Positions 35,528 to 43,854 of a stretch of DNA of 64,000 nt are shown here, in pieces (the first letter of the stretch is position 1; each line of letters opens with the position of its first letter). The stretch spans positions 5,435,778 to 5,499,777 of the forward strand of contig NZ_BDFO01000001.1 in assembly GCF_001748245.1 (NCBI RefSeq). Reading direction: 5' to 3'. The position numbers and the translations under genes were made by a program. The notes under the pieces were generated by a model. The model had not been told where the DNA came from. It was given only the letters and a program-made list of their open reading frames with translations, and ran no database searches. This DNA comes from Oligoflexus tunisiensis. Its GTDB lineage: Bacteria > Bdellovibrionota_B > Oligoflexia > Oligoflexales > Oligoflexaceae.

Positions 35528-35902
35528 ATGAAACATATTCTTTTTTTTGTAGCATTCATGACGGCAATTGCCTGTGGCAGCCGTGAGGATTATTTGAGTA
35601 ACTCCGCTACATACCAGGTTCGGAACGATCTCGCTCTCAGTGGTGAACTCGTCTTAAGTTTTCAGCAGGTTTATCTATTTCGTTCCATTTCCATAGATGC
35701 AACACAGTCTTCCGCTTGTGAGACTTTTTCGAAAGACCACGAGACAAAAACAGGCCAGGCTGTGGTTCCTGGAACTCTTAAGCTAACCTACGATGCCCCA
35801 GCCCGCCGCTGCGCTCGACGCAACACCTTCAATCAGTGCGAAACTTACCAGTACATCTATACGTTCCACTGCCGTTACAAGACGGCGGCAGATTCAAATT
35901 GA
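35528..35902 (+). CDS. Small lipoprotein with paired cysteines
   Basis: 124 residues with a lipobox (MTAIAC, Cys16) and AGGAG before the ATG. A beta-rich domain has Cys in ARRCARRN, NQCETY and FHCRYK that may form disulphides. Family unknown. Confidence 0.6.
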   Translation: MKHILFFVAFMTAIACGSREDYLSNSATYQVRNDLALSGELVLSFQQVYLFRSISIDATQSSACETFSKDHETKTGQAVVPGTLKLTYDAPARRCARRNTFNQCETYQYIYTFHCRYKTAADSN

Positions 35903-36018
35903 TTCCATACGAAGCAACGCCGACTCCCTGAAAATATGCATCTCACATCCGCAAATTTCTATTGATCCGTTTGATGGATTTTGCATTATGCTGAGAATTT
36001 TTCAGGCAGGAGGGTTTC

Positions 36019-36759
36019 ATGAGCCATTCAGCAGTCAGTTATCAGCTTGACGGCGAAGTCGCCACGATCACGATGGACGACGGCAAGCGCAATGCGCTTT
36101 CGCCCCCGATGTTCAAGGAGCTGAACGAGGCCATCGACCAGGCCGAGAGGGACAAGGCCATCATCGTGCTGACGGGACGAGCCGAAACCTTCTCCGCGGG
36201 GTTCGATCTCAAGGTGATGCGGTCGGGCGGTGCGGCGGCCATAAGTATGCTGAATGCGGGCTATGCCATGACAGCTCGACTGCTTTCGTTTCCGCGGCCG
36301 GTGATAGCGGCCAGCAGCGGTCACACGATTGCCATGGGCCTTTTTCTTTTGCTGTCCTCTGATTACCGCATCGGCGCGGCTGGCCCGTATAAGTACACGG
36401 CTAATGAAGTTGCCATCGGTCTGCCCATGCCGCGGGTCGTGACCGAGGTCATGCGCTTGCGTTTGACACCGGCCGAGCTTCAGCGGGCAACGATCCTGGC
36501 TGCCACGTATACGCCGGAGGAAGCTCTCGCCGCGGGCATGCTCGACGACGTGGTGCCGCTGGATAACCTGCTGGATCAGGCGAACGCGGTTGCGGCGCAG
36601 CTCGCGCTTCTCGATCGGCGCGCTCATCAAATCACCAAGTTGCGCGTCCGGGACAACACTTTGAAGGCGATTCGCTGGTCGTTGCCGCTCGATCTGCGTG
36701 ATGCCCTGGTCATGGGAGTCCTTCGCTATGTGACGCCGAAAAAGGCCGCCCCTGTATAA
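36019..36759 (+). CDS. Enoyl-CoA hydratase/isomerase (crotonase-like)
   Basis: 246 residues with crotonase features: DDGKRNALSPPMFKELNEA, FSAGFDLKVM (oxyanion loop), AASSGHTIAMGLFLLLSSDY, and GLPMPRVVTEVMRL. The two catalytic Glu of true hydratases are not clear (the loop reads SSGHTIAMG), so isomerase or another crotonase activity is possible. GGAGG lies near the ATG. Confidence 0.85.
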   Translation: MSHSAVSYQLDGEVATITMDDGKRNALSPPMFKELNEAIDQAERDKAIIVLTGRAETFSAGFDLKVMRSGGAAAISMLNAGYAMTARLLSFPRPVIAASSGHTIAMGLFLLLSSDYRIGAAGPYKYTANEVAIGLPMPRVVTEVMRLRLTPAELQRATILAATYTPEEALAAGMLDDVVPLDNLLDQANAVAAQLALLDRRAHQITKLRVRDNTLKAIRWSLPLDLRDALVMGVLRYVTPKKAAPV

Positions 36760-36777
36760 TCATCAGGAGAAGAGTAA

Positions 36778-36798
36778 GCAGGCCGCAACGCGACCTGC
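36778..36798. terminator. Stem-loop between crotonase and secreted-protein genes
   Basis: GCAGGCCGC pairs with GCGACCTGC around AAC, eight of nine pairs. It lies between convergent genes; no long T tract follows. Confidence 0.5.
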
Positions 36799-36808
36799 CT
36801 CGGCCCGA

Positions 36809-37360
36809 TCAACGAAGGGTTCTCGTGATATGGTCAAAATCCAGCGGACGATTCTCATCCGTCAGGCCTGCTGCTCCAGGATCGGTCGGGGATGGGATTG
36901 GCATGGGAACAGGCGAAGGTTTGGAGCTGCCGCTGCATGCCACGCTTTCTGCCCAGGCGAAGAAAGAGCCTTCCGTCGCGCTGATCACGAAAACCCCTTC
37001 ACCGCTGCGCATAATGTAGGCGCGACCGTCGGGACATTCCACGAAATCATAGCGGGTCACGTAATGCACGCCCGCGGTGCAGCCATCTTTGAAGTCGGAT
37101 GATCCTGAACCTGGCTTTCCAGGCACCGATGGATCCGAAGGTTTGGAACCGGAACCGCAGCTGAACATCACGTCCACCTGCTTCCAATCTCTCTGATCAC
37201 TGCCGCCCTCGGTCACCATCAAGGCCGATCCAAAAGCAATGGCACGATTGTGATCATGAAGGTCAATCGGATAGGGTTTCGTGCTGGAAGCCTGACCAAA
37301 GGTCAGCTGAGAGATCAGGAGAGGAAACGCCAGACTTATCAAACCAATCAATCGATACAT
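36809..37360 (-). CDS. Secreted hypothetical protein
   Basis: 183 residues from the ATG at 37360 (AAGGAG upstream). Signal peptide LIGLISLAFPLLISQLTFG. The mature part has an acidic/Gly/Ser-rich middle, four Cys (MFSCGSG, DGCTAG, FVECPDG, SVACSGS) and a Pro-rich C-terminal linker. Family not recognised. Confidence 0.6.
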   Translation of the reverse strand: MYRLIGLISLAFPLLISQLTFGQASSTKPYPIDLHDHNRAIAFGSALMVTEGGSDQRDWKQVDVMFSCGSGSKPSDPSVPGKPGSGSSDFKDGCTAGVHYVTRYDFVECPDGRAYIMRSGEGVFVISATEGSFFAWAESVACSGSSKPSPVPMPIPSPTDPGAAGLTDENRPLDFDHITRTLR

Positions 37361-37428
37361 AGGGACTCCTTTGCTTGGGCTGGGAATTTCTCGAACAAAG
37401 GTAAGTGGTCGATCGCAGCGTTTTTGTC

Positions 37429-39240
37429 TCACGGTAAAGGCTGATCGAGTACTTTTCCTAAATAGGGCGACCAGGCCGGGAAATTTGCGATAATTGCTTC
37501 CGAAAATTCAAAATAGTTTTCACCCGCCGTCAGAGTCACCTGAGCGTCATGGGCAAGAATCCCTTTGGGCAGACGAAGGTAGTAATCGGGCTGGACCTGC
37601 CCAAAAAAATTGTTTTTCTCCAGAACCATAGCCAACTGTTCCTCGGAATCGGCTGAATCCGGCCCATCGTTTTGAAGTCGGGAATCTTGAAACGTATTCG
37701 AAACCAGGGCAATCGACAGGTCCTGCAAAAATCCTGCCGGCAATTCCGGTGTTGGAACTGCGTCGCCGGTTTCAGCGCTTTTGCCCCAGGAGTGGAAGCT
37801 CAGCTGGCTTGTACCGAAAAAGCAAAATTCGAAACCAATCCGCATTGAGTCCAACGTATAGCCATTGGAAAAGGCGATCTGCATCCTGTCGAATGAGGAA
37901 TGTTCGACCTGCCAAAGACCATCCTTGATTTCGGAACGAAAGGACGGCTCAAAAGCCAGATGGCCTCCCTGGAGCTGAGCATGGCGCATCACACCCTGAC
38001 TGGATCGTATCCAGGCTGTTCCCGATTCACCCGCTTCACCACGCAGATCCCAGGCCACGGGATGATCCTCTGTTCCCTGAAGACGCAAACTGTGATTGAA
38101 CTGAGCCCCACCGCGCAGAATGGCTCCGCCTTCCACATCCACAGGCGCATTGATCACTGTACTGAAGATGGAACTGGATCCGGAGCCGACGTCAGCACTG
38201 GCTGTGACGACGGGGGAGCCGGGGATGGAGGGTTTTGAATTCGTGGCGCCATGCGGAGGAGGAACCGAGCCTATAAAGGCGACCTTTTCGTTTTTTCGAA
38301 TGTGCAGGGGCTCCGTCACCGTCCCCAGGATCAACCGCCAGCTCGTGTCGTAAAGGGTATTGTAGTAGGACACATTCATTGGATCTGTCATCTTTCCAAA
38401 CTGATCCATGAACTGCAGGCTCAACCAGCTCAATCCGGGGCCCTTGTGCGTGAGAGCCAGCGCATCCCGAGCCTCCACCCAGGTTGAGGGCAGTTCGCTG
38501 CTGATGTTAAAGGAGTGACTGATGACCCGCATGTAACGGACACTCGGGCTTTTGTCGATCTGGATAGTGGTGGAAAGACCGCGGATGAGCGAACCTTCGG
38601 CTTTGTCGAGGCGCAGTTCAACCGTAGGAAAACCGAGAGGCTCCAGGTCCATGTTACGAACAATGTCCCCTGCCACCGGGAGTTGTTCCAATTCAAAGGG
38701 ATTGTAGAGAAGATGCTGAACCTCAAGGCGATAGTCACCCGTCGGCAGCTCCAGAACAAACTGTCCCTCGCCATCGGAATTGGTGGTGAAGGGGCTGCCT
38801 TCCATGGAAATCCTCGCGTCGCTGACCGGCGCGGCACCCGACATCACGCGACCGCTGACCCGGACGTTTTTTTCCAGGACGATCTGCTCGTTCTCGATCA
38901 GATGAGCCTCGTCGAGCTCAATGTTCAGGGTTTTCCCTAAACCATTGCCACCGATGATATAGATGGTGCTGTGCGCGTCCTGCAATCCAGACAGCAGGAA
39001 GCCGCCTTTTTGATTGGAGGTCGTATAGAGTGGAACGCCTTTTAAATAGATCCTGGCCATCGGCACAGCGTGCCCTTCTTCATCGACGACACGGCCGATA
39101 AACGAACGGCCCGATAAACTGAGCGGCATCGGGCTCAGACCATAGAGGCTTTGAAAATAGTCCCGACTGTTTTGAAAACCTCCCTGACTGCAGCCCCACA
39201 GGGCCCAGACGACAGAGAACATGAGAGCCAGAGATTTCAT
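37429..39240 (-). CDS. Lipoprotein with two carboxypeptidase-regulatory-like domains
   Basis: 603 residues from the ATG at 39240 (AAGGAG upstream). Lipobox WALWGC (Cys12). Two successive carboxypeptidase-regulatory-like/CnaB-type modules: FIGRVVDEEGHAVPMARIYL and VSGRVMSGAAPVSDARISM, each ending in a GGFLL/GQFVL strand. A long beta-rich C-terminus follows, with parallel-helix-like stretches (HAQLQGGHLAFE). It is the last gene of the sigma-caspase unit and begins 11 nt after the caspase stop, so it is likely a surface effector or binding component of that system. Confidence 0.7.
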   Translation of the reverse strand: MKSLALMFSVVWALWGCSQGGFQNSRDYFQSLYGLSPMPLSLSGRSFIGRVVDEEGHAVPMARIYLKGVPLYTTSNQKGGFLLSGLQDAHSTIYIIGGNGLGKTLNIELDEAHLIENEQIVLEKNVRVSGRVMSGAAPVSDARISMEGSPFTTNSDGEGQFVLELPTGDYRLEVQHLLYNPFELEQLPVAGDIVRNMDLEPLGFPTVELRLDKAEGSLIRGLSTTIQIDKSPSVRYMRVISHSFNISSELPSTWVEARDALALTHKGPGLSWLSLQFMDQFGKMTDPMNVSYYNTLYDTSWRLILGTVTEPLHIRKNEKVAFIGSVPPPHGATNSKPSIPGSPVVTASADVGSGSSSIFSTVINAPVDVEGGAILRGGAQFNHSLRLQGTEDHPVAWDLRGEAGESGTAWIRSSQGVMRHAQLQGGHLAFEPSFRSEIKDGLWQVEHSSFDRMQIAFSNGYTLDSMRIGFEFCFFGTSQLSFHSWGKSAETGDAVPTPELPAGFLQDLSIALVSNTFQDSRLQNDGPDSADSEEQLAMVLEKNNFFGQVQPDYYLRLPKGILAHDAQVTLTAGENYFEFSEAIIANFPAWSPYLGKVLDQPLP

Positions 39241-39251
39241 GGAAGACTCCT

Positions 39252-40898
39252 TCAAAGAGTTGTCCCCAGGGTCACGCGCCCCGTGATCGGCCGCAGGGCA
39301 TCCCGCCGTTCATCCCAGGCGACGACTTTGGTCCGAAGGGGATAGACCACCGCACCAAGTCCGGCAAACCACGAGCCTACCAGGTTGATCGCACGCAATT
39401 CGCAGGCAATGGCAGGATAGATGATTCGCAGGTTTTGCCGACGCTGATCATAGCTTTCGTTACCGATCTGCCGCTCGATCGTCAGATATTCCAGGGAAAG
39501 GCTGGTATCCATCAAAAGCCTCGGCATCCAATAGGTACTGAAACCGATGCCGGCCTTGATGAGATCGGCGTTGTACGTCAGGTCACTGACGTCATAGTCG
39601 ACGGTTTTTTTGGAGTGTTCGCTCAGTCGATGATATTCAATCGAGGCAGTGAAGGGCGTTGCCAGGATGGCCTGCAGGCTCACGCCCAAACCCAGGCTTG
39701 TGGCCTGACGCAAGGACGGAGCATCGACGCCCAGGTCCACCGGGATCTGACCGAGAATGACCTGCACCAGCCACGTGGATTTGCGAGCCAGCAGCGAGGT
39801 CACGGAATAGCTTTGATGAGGCTCCAGATACATATAGTGATCCATCAGGGGCTGATCCGGATGTTCGGGATCCAGAAGCGCGACGCGCACATGCCCCTCC
39901 TCGGCCTGGCGGGGTTGCCAGAGCGAACCTTTCAATCGACCATTGATTTTGAGGCTAAGATTGCGCCAGACTTCGGAATCGGCAAATATCAGCGGAAAGC
40001 CGACCTGTTCCACTTTCCCCTTCAGGATCAGAGGATCCATGCCCTTCAGATTCACCAGAGCAGTAGGCGTCTGGCTGCCGCGGGTAAAATCGTAGGTCAT
40101 AGACCGCGCATACTCATGCGCTTCAAAGAGGGATACGGCCCCGTCCAAATTCGCGTCATTTTTTTGGAGGCCTTTCAAAAGAAAATGCGTGTATACATCG
40201 TTCCTCAGCACCCGATTTTCCCGGGCAGGTTCTCCCCAGGAGCTGGCCGAGAGTACCATCATCGCCGATGACGCTTCATGGAGAGGCTTGGACTGGACAT
40301 GGCCCTTCATGGATTTCAGTTCGTCGTGAATGGCACTCGGCAGAGCGGATTTGCCGCTTCCTGAGTGGCACAAAGCCAGAATCAAGGCCTTGCGCTGGGA
40401 CCGAAGGCGACGCAAGCGATTTTCCAGCCAGGCAATGGACAAGCCATTGTCCCGAGTCTGTTTGAAGGTCGTATCATAGACCACGGCGTATCGTTCCATC
40501 TGCCGCGTACTGGAAAAATCCAAAGTTCCATGGGTGGAAAGATAAACGAAGACCATATCCCGTTCGGAGAGGTTTCTTCTTTCAATCTCATCCAGGGCCT
40601 CGGTCACCCGTGCCAGCGTCGCCTCCTGACCTTTCAGAGTGATGACGTAATCCTGATCGGTCGCGTTGTGGCTCTGAATGAAATTCTGAAAATCATCGAC
40701 GTCCTTTTGAGGGAATTCCAAAGCGGGATACTGACCATCCGCGAAGCTGTTGATCCCGACGAACAAAAAGAGACGACGCGGCTCGATGGCTTTTTCCACG
40801 GCCGCCGGTGAGAGCACTTTTTCGCTGACGCCGGCCTGGGCCGACAGGCTGATGAAGAAAGCCCAAAAAGCCAGGAGAGCACGAACCTTTTTCGACAT
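39252..40898 (-). CDS. Secreted caspase-like protein with a C-terminal beta-barrel
   Basis: 548 residues. Signal peptide LLAFWAFFISLSAQA. Residues 40-290 form a C14 caspase/metacaspase-like domain: RRLFLFVGINSF start, QKDVDDFQNFI, His123 in VFVYLSTHGTL and Cys177 in LILALCHSGSG (metacaspases usually have DACHSG). The domain ends with VYTHFLLKGLQKNDANLDG. A beta-sandwich linker and a probable outer-membrane barrel (TSIEYHRLSEHSK, LVGSWFAGLGAVV) follow. The start lies directly after the anti-sigma stop (TGAATG). Proteolytic activity is inferred. Confidence 0.8.
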   Translation of the reverse strand: MSKKVRALLAFWAFFISLSAQAGVSEKVLSPAAVEKAIEPRRLFLFVGINSFADGQYPALEFPQKDVDDFQNFIQSHNATDQDYVITLKGQEATLARVTEALDEIERRNLSERDMVFVYLSTHGTLDFSSTRQMERYAVVYDTTFKQTRDNGLSIAWLENRLRRLRSQRKALILALCHSGSGKSALPSAIHDELKSMKGHVQSKPLHEASSAMMVLSASSWGEPARENRVLRNDVYTHFLLKGLQKNDANLDGAVSLFEAHEYARSMTYDFTRGSQTPTALVNLKGMDPLILKGKVEQVGFPLIFADSEVWRNLSLKINGRLKGSLWQPRQAEEGHVRVALLDPEHPDQPLMDHYMYLEPHQSYSVTSLLARKSTWLVQVILGQIPVDLGVDAPSLRQATSLGLGVSLQAILATPFTASIEYHRLSEHSKKTVDYDVSDLTYNADLIKAGIGFSTYWMPRLLMDTSLSLEYLTIERQIGNESYDQRRQNLRIIYPAIACELRAINLVGSWFAGLGAVVYPLRTKVVAWDERRDALRPITGRVTLGTTL

Positions 40899-41540
40899 TC
40901 AAGGGATCCTTTCCACCGAAAATCCGGCGAATTTTTCGGAGGTTTTTTCCAGATAGCGGATGCCATGAAAATGATAAATTCCCGGTCCATCAGGTTTATA
41001 GACGATAAACCCCAATTGACCCTTGATGGTTGCGATACTGGATCCGATGCGGTAGTGATCCACAATTTTTTCCCATTGGCCGGTCGGGGTCTGCACCAGA
41101 ATATCGAGTGTGAAGCTCTCACCCTGAAAAAGGCCCGGGGTTTCCACATAGAAAATCACCCCGTCCTCCGGCAGAAGTCGGGCCGCTTCGCTGCCCGGCA
41201 CGATGTCCCCGTTGGCTTTCAAAATGGCAAAGGCCAGGGTCGAGCTTGGCAGCACAGCAGCCGCTGGGGGAGCGGACTTTATCCCTGACATCACCGAAGA
41301 CGGCGCGAAGGTCCTTGCTGTCACGAAGCACAGAGCGATGACCGCAGCCGCCGCCAGAGCATAAGGCCGTCGCGATCGTTTGGGACGAACCGGCTCGATG
41401 TGTTCGATATCGGCGGCAATCCGGGCCCAGAGCTCATCATCGCTCGCCGTCATGGCGGGAATTTTTTCCACGCGCCGCAGCTCGTTCTGAAATTTCCTGC
41501 GCCAGAGCATGGAATGCAGCCAATCCACCAGGATGTTCAT
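40899..41540 (-). CDS. Membrane-anchored putative anti-sigma protein
   Basis: 213 residues from the ATG at 41540 (AAAAGGAG upstream); the ATG overlaps the sigma-factor stop (ATGA). The cytoplasmic N-terminus (about 75 residues) is charged and helical (NELRRVEKIPAMTASDDELWARI), a single transmembrane helix follows (ALAAAAVIALCFVTARTF), then a periplasmic beta domain (DGVIFYVETPGLFQGESF). This is the topology of ECF anti-sigma factors. No zinc-binding HxxxCxxC motif was seen. The assignment rests on layout. Confidence 0.65.
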   Translation of the reverse strand: MNILVDWLHSMLWRRKFQNELRRVEKIPAMTASDDELWARIAADIEHIEPVRPKRSRRPYALAAAAVIALCFVTARTFAPSSVMSGIKSAPPAAAVLPSSTLAFAILKANGDIVPGSEAARLLPEDGVIFYVETPGLFQGESFTLDILVQTPTGQWEKIVDHYRIGSSIATIKGQLGFIVYKPDGPGIYHFHGIRYLEKTSEKFAGFSVERIP

Positions 41541-42130
41541 AGCTTCGCTCCTTTTTTCGACGCAAGCAGGCTCTTGAGAGGGACATACGAGTCTTGCTGA
41601 GGGTTGGGAAGCTTTTTGAGACATTCCTGCCGGAAACGGCTGCACCAGGTCGTCAGTGTGGAAAGATTGATTCCCGACTCGCTGGCAATTTCCCGAAAAC
41701 TCTTCTCCTCAAGGTAATAGGCGGTCAGGGCCTGGCGCCGTGCATCATCACGGGTCAAGGCCAGCTGGTTGAGAACGATCTGGCAGAAGCGCTGCGCTTC
41801 CAGATTGGATTCCTGATTGGAAGGCGTGCTTGCGGTTGAGCTCAAGGCGGCATCTTCCACCTCGCTCAGAATGTAGTGGCGATTTTTCCGGATCGACCTG
41901 GCCAGCTGGCGCCGGGCTATGGTATGGAGCCAGGCCTGAGCCGTCGCCTCGGACTGGAGACTGTCCCAGGAGCGATAGGATTCGACAAAGCTTTCCTGGA
42001 CAAGATCAGCGATCTGTTCGGCTTTTGTGACACCCAGACGCCGAAAATAGGCCTGCAAGGCACCGACATACCTTTGATAAAACACCAGAAATTCGGCCTT
42101 TTTTGAAGCCATTCGCAGGCAGTTCCCCAT
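41537..42130 (-). CDS. ECF-type sigma-70 factor
   Basis: 197 residues. Region 2 includes QIADLVQESFVESYRSWDSL and WLHTIARRQLARSIRKNR; region 4 includes YYLEEKSFREIASESGINLSTLTTW, a helix-turn-helix that reads the -35 element. An internal ATG at 42112 is an alternative start. It is the first gene of a four-gene unit, overlapping the anti-sigma gene by 4 nt. It probably controls its own operon; no ECF promoter could be defined by eye. Confidence 0.9.
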   Translation of the reverse strand: MGNCLRMASKKAEFLVFYQRYVGALQAYFRRLGVTKAEQIADLVQESFVESYRSWDSLQSEATAQAWLHTIARRQLARSIRKNRHYILSEVEDAALSSTASTPSNQESNLEAQRFCQIVLNQLALTRDDARRQALTAYYLEEKSFREIASESGINLSTLTTWCSRFRQECLKKLPNPQQDSYVPLKSLLASKKGAKL

Positions 42131-42323
42131 GGAGTCGGTTTTCAGTTGCTGGGAAGTATAGTGGACGGGGCAGGAGCTTTTGTCTCAAATAATTTCAAGC
42201 GGTGACGTGATTAAATTTTAAGCAAAACAGCAAACCTGACTTGACGTCAATGCTGGCTTGATCCGGAAGGGTCCAGGTTTCATAATATCCAGATCATGCA
42301 CGGACAATTTTCAGGAGGCAGAG

Positions 42324-42875
42324 GTGACATCGAGGAAGAAGAAGGCGAAAGCCAAGGCAAAGAAAAGCACGAAAGCCAAGAGGAAGACGACCCGCAAGGC
42401 GACCAGGTCCCGGTTGAAGGTGTCCCCTATCCCGGAAGGATACCGCACCATCACGCCTTCGCTGATCCTGAACGGTGCCGCGCCCACGATCGAATTTTGC
42501 AAAGCGGCGTTCGGAGCCAAAGTGAAGGGCATCATCGAAGGGCCCAACGGCATCATCGTCCACGCGGTGGTGAAGATTGGCGACTCCCTCGTGCATTTTG
42601 GCGAAGCCATGCAGACCTTCACGACAAAATCCAGCATTATGCTGTATGTGAAGAATGTCGACAAGGTTATGGAGCAGGCCGTGGCCGCCGGAGCCGAGAT
42701 TGTCATGCCCTTGGAAAACATGTTCTGGGGCGATCGCTATGGGATTGTGAAGGATCCGCAGGGCAACCAGTGGGAAATAGCCACCCACATTGAGAATGTT
42801 TCCAATGCCGAATTGAAGAAGCGCAGCAAGGCGATGATGCAGCAGATGGCTGGCAGCGGCCAACCAGGGGAATAA
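42324..42875 (+). CDS. VOC/PhnB-like protein with a Lys-rich tail
   Basis: The GTG at 42324 is chosen because AGGAGG lies 5 nt upstream; the frame extends to 42258 without such a site. The product is 183 residues. Residues 1-35 are a Lys/Ala/Arg-rich histone-tail-like extension (SRKKKAKAKAKKSTKAKRK). The rest is a VOC/glyoxalase-like fold: TPSLILNGAAPTIEFCKAAF, LVHFGEAMQTF, FWGDRYGIVKDPQGNQWEIAT. PhnB-like VOC proteins bind small molecules; the basic tail suggests nucleic-acid or membrane contact, by inference. Confidence 0.8.
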   Translation: MTSRKKKAKAKAKKSTKAKRKTTRKATRSRLKVSPIPEGYRTITPSLILNGAAPTIEFCKAAFGAKVKGIIEGPNGIIVHAVVKIGDSLVHFGEAMQTFTTKSSIMLYVKNVDKVMEQAVAAGAEIVMPLENMFWGDRYGIVKDPQGNQWEIATHIENVSNAELKKRSKAMMQQMAGSGQPGE

Positions 42876-42889
42876 GTTCCATCCCGAGT

Positions 42890-43732
42890 TCAAGTCGGCT
42901 CGGGGACATAACTTCCCAGCAAGCCGCCGTTGGCAGGACATTGGAGAAAGGACATCCAGCAGCATCCCTGTTTCACAGTGCTGGATAATTTCTTCAAGAC
43001 CTTCTGCTCGATAGCGGCGAACTGCTTCTCCTTTCTCATTTCGTGCAGAACACGACTCAGCTGAGGCGCCAGGCTGACGAACTTCGATTTCTTCGACAAG
43101 CCTATGAAATACGGATTCGGGTCAAACCCGCTAAATGAGCTTTTTTTAATTTTCCCCGATAAGCATCGCTTCATGATCATATAGTCGAGATTGCCCTCGA
43201 TCCCTGGAATCACATCGATCCGGCCGGCGAGCAGCATCTTGATCAGTTGATTCTCTTCGGTCACGGAAACTTTTTTGAGACTGCGATCCTCATCGAACCT
43301 TTTGAAGTAGGCCGACCCACGGACCACTCCGATGGAACGCTCCTTAAGGTCCGCATACGACCTGATCTCGCTTCCAAGCGTATAGAAAAAGATGTCGAAG
43401 CCGTCCCACACGGGTGGCTCGATGAACATGACGGACTCCGCCCGCTTTGGCGAATGGGCAAGACTCGTGATGACATCGACCTTGCCGTCTTCCAGCATTT
43501 TCAGACAGCGTGCCCAGGGGCATTTCAGGTATGAGAATTCAATGCCTGTCCGCTTTGTAATCTCCGTTAGAATTGCGACGTCAATCCCACCGAACCCGTC
43601 TTCGTCGATAATTTTCAAAGGAGGCCAATGCACCATGGCCACGACGAGTCGGCTCGATTTTGCGGCCACCACGGTTGAGCTGGTCAGGAGACCGAGCAGC
43701 AGACTTGTAACAAACAACTGAAGGAGTTTCAT
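42890..43732 (-). CDS. Periplasmic solute-binding protein (SBP family 3-like)
   Basis: 280 residues with a signal peptide (LLQLFVTSLLLGLLTSSTVVAA). Two-lobed fold: MVHWPPLKIIDEDGFGGIDVAI, CPWARCLKMLEDGKVDVITS, SIGVVRGSAYFKRF, QLIKMLLAGRIDVIPG. Family members bind amino acids or similar solutes. There is no transporter gene nearby. The hybrid histidine kinase gene lies 122 nt upstream on the same strand, so this protein may be a sensor component rather than an uptake protein. Confidence 0.82.
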   Translation of the reverse strand: MKLLQLFVTSLLLGLLTSSTVVAAKSSRLVVAMVHWPPLKIIDEDGFGGIDVAILTEITKRTGIEFSYLKCPWARCLKMLEDGKVDVITSLAHSPKRAESVMFIEPPVWDGFDIFFYTLGSEIRSYADLKERSIGVVRGSAYFKRFDEDRSLKKVSVTEENQLIKMLLAGRIDVIPGIEGNLDYMIMKRCLSGKIKKSSFSGFDPNPYFIGLSKKSKFVSLAPQLSRVLHEMRKEKQFAAIEQKVLKKLSSTVKQGCCWMSFLQCPANGGLLGSYVPEPT

Positions 43733-43854
43733 GTTAGCCTCTGCACAAGAGACGCAGATAAGCTCAACAAGCAGCTCTCAGGAGATTACCCTTCAAAACT
43801 TGAAATGGCTAGCCAGCCCATAGTGCCTGGTGCTGTCCGCACGAGCCTCATCCA

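Noticed and set aside
39435..40271. 278-codon plus-strand ORF
   Set aside because: It lies opposite the caspase-barrel gene and shows only shadow composition.
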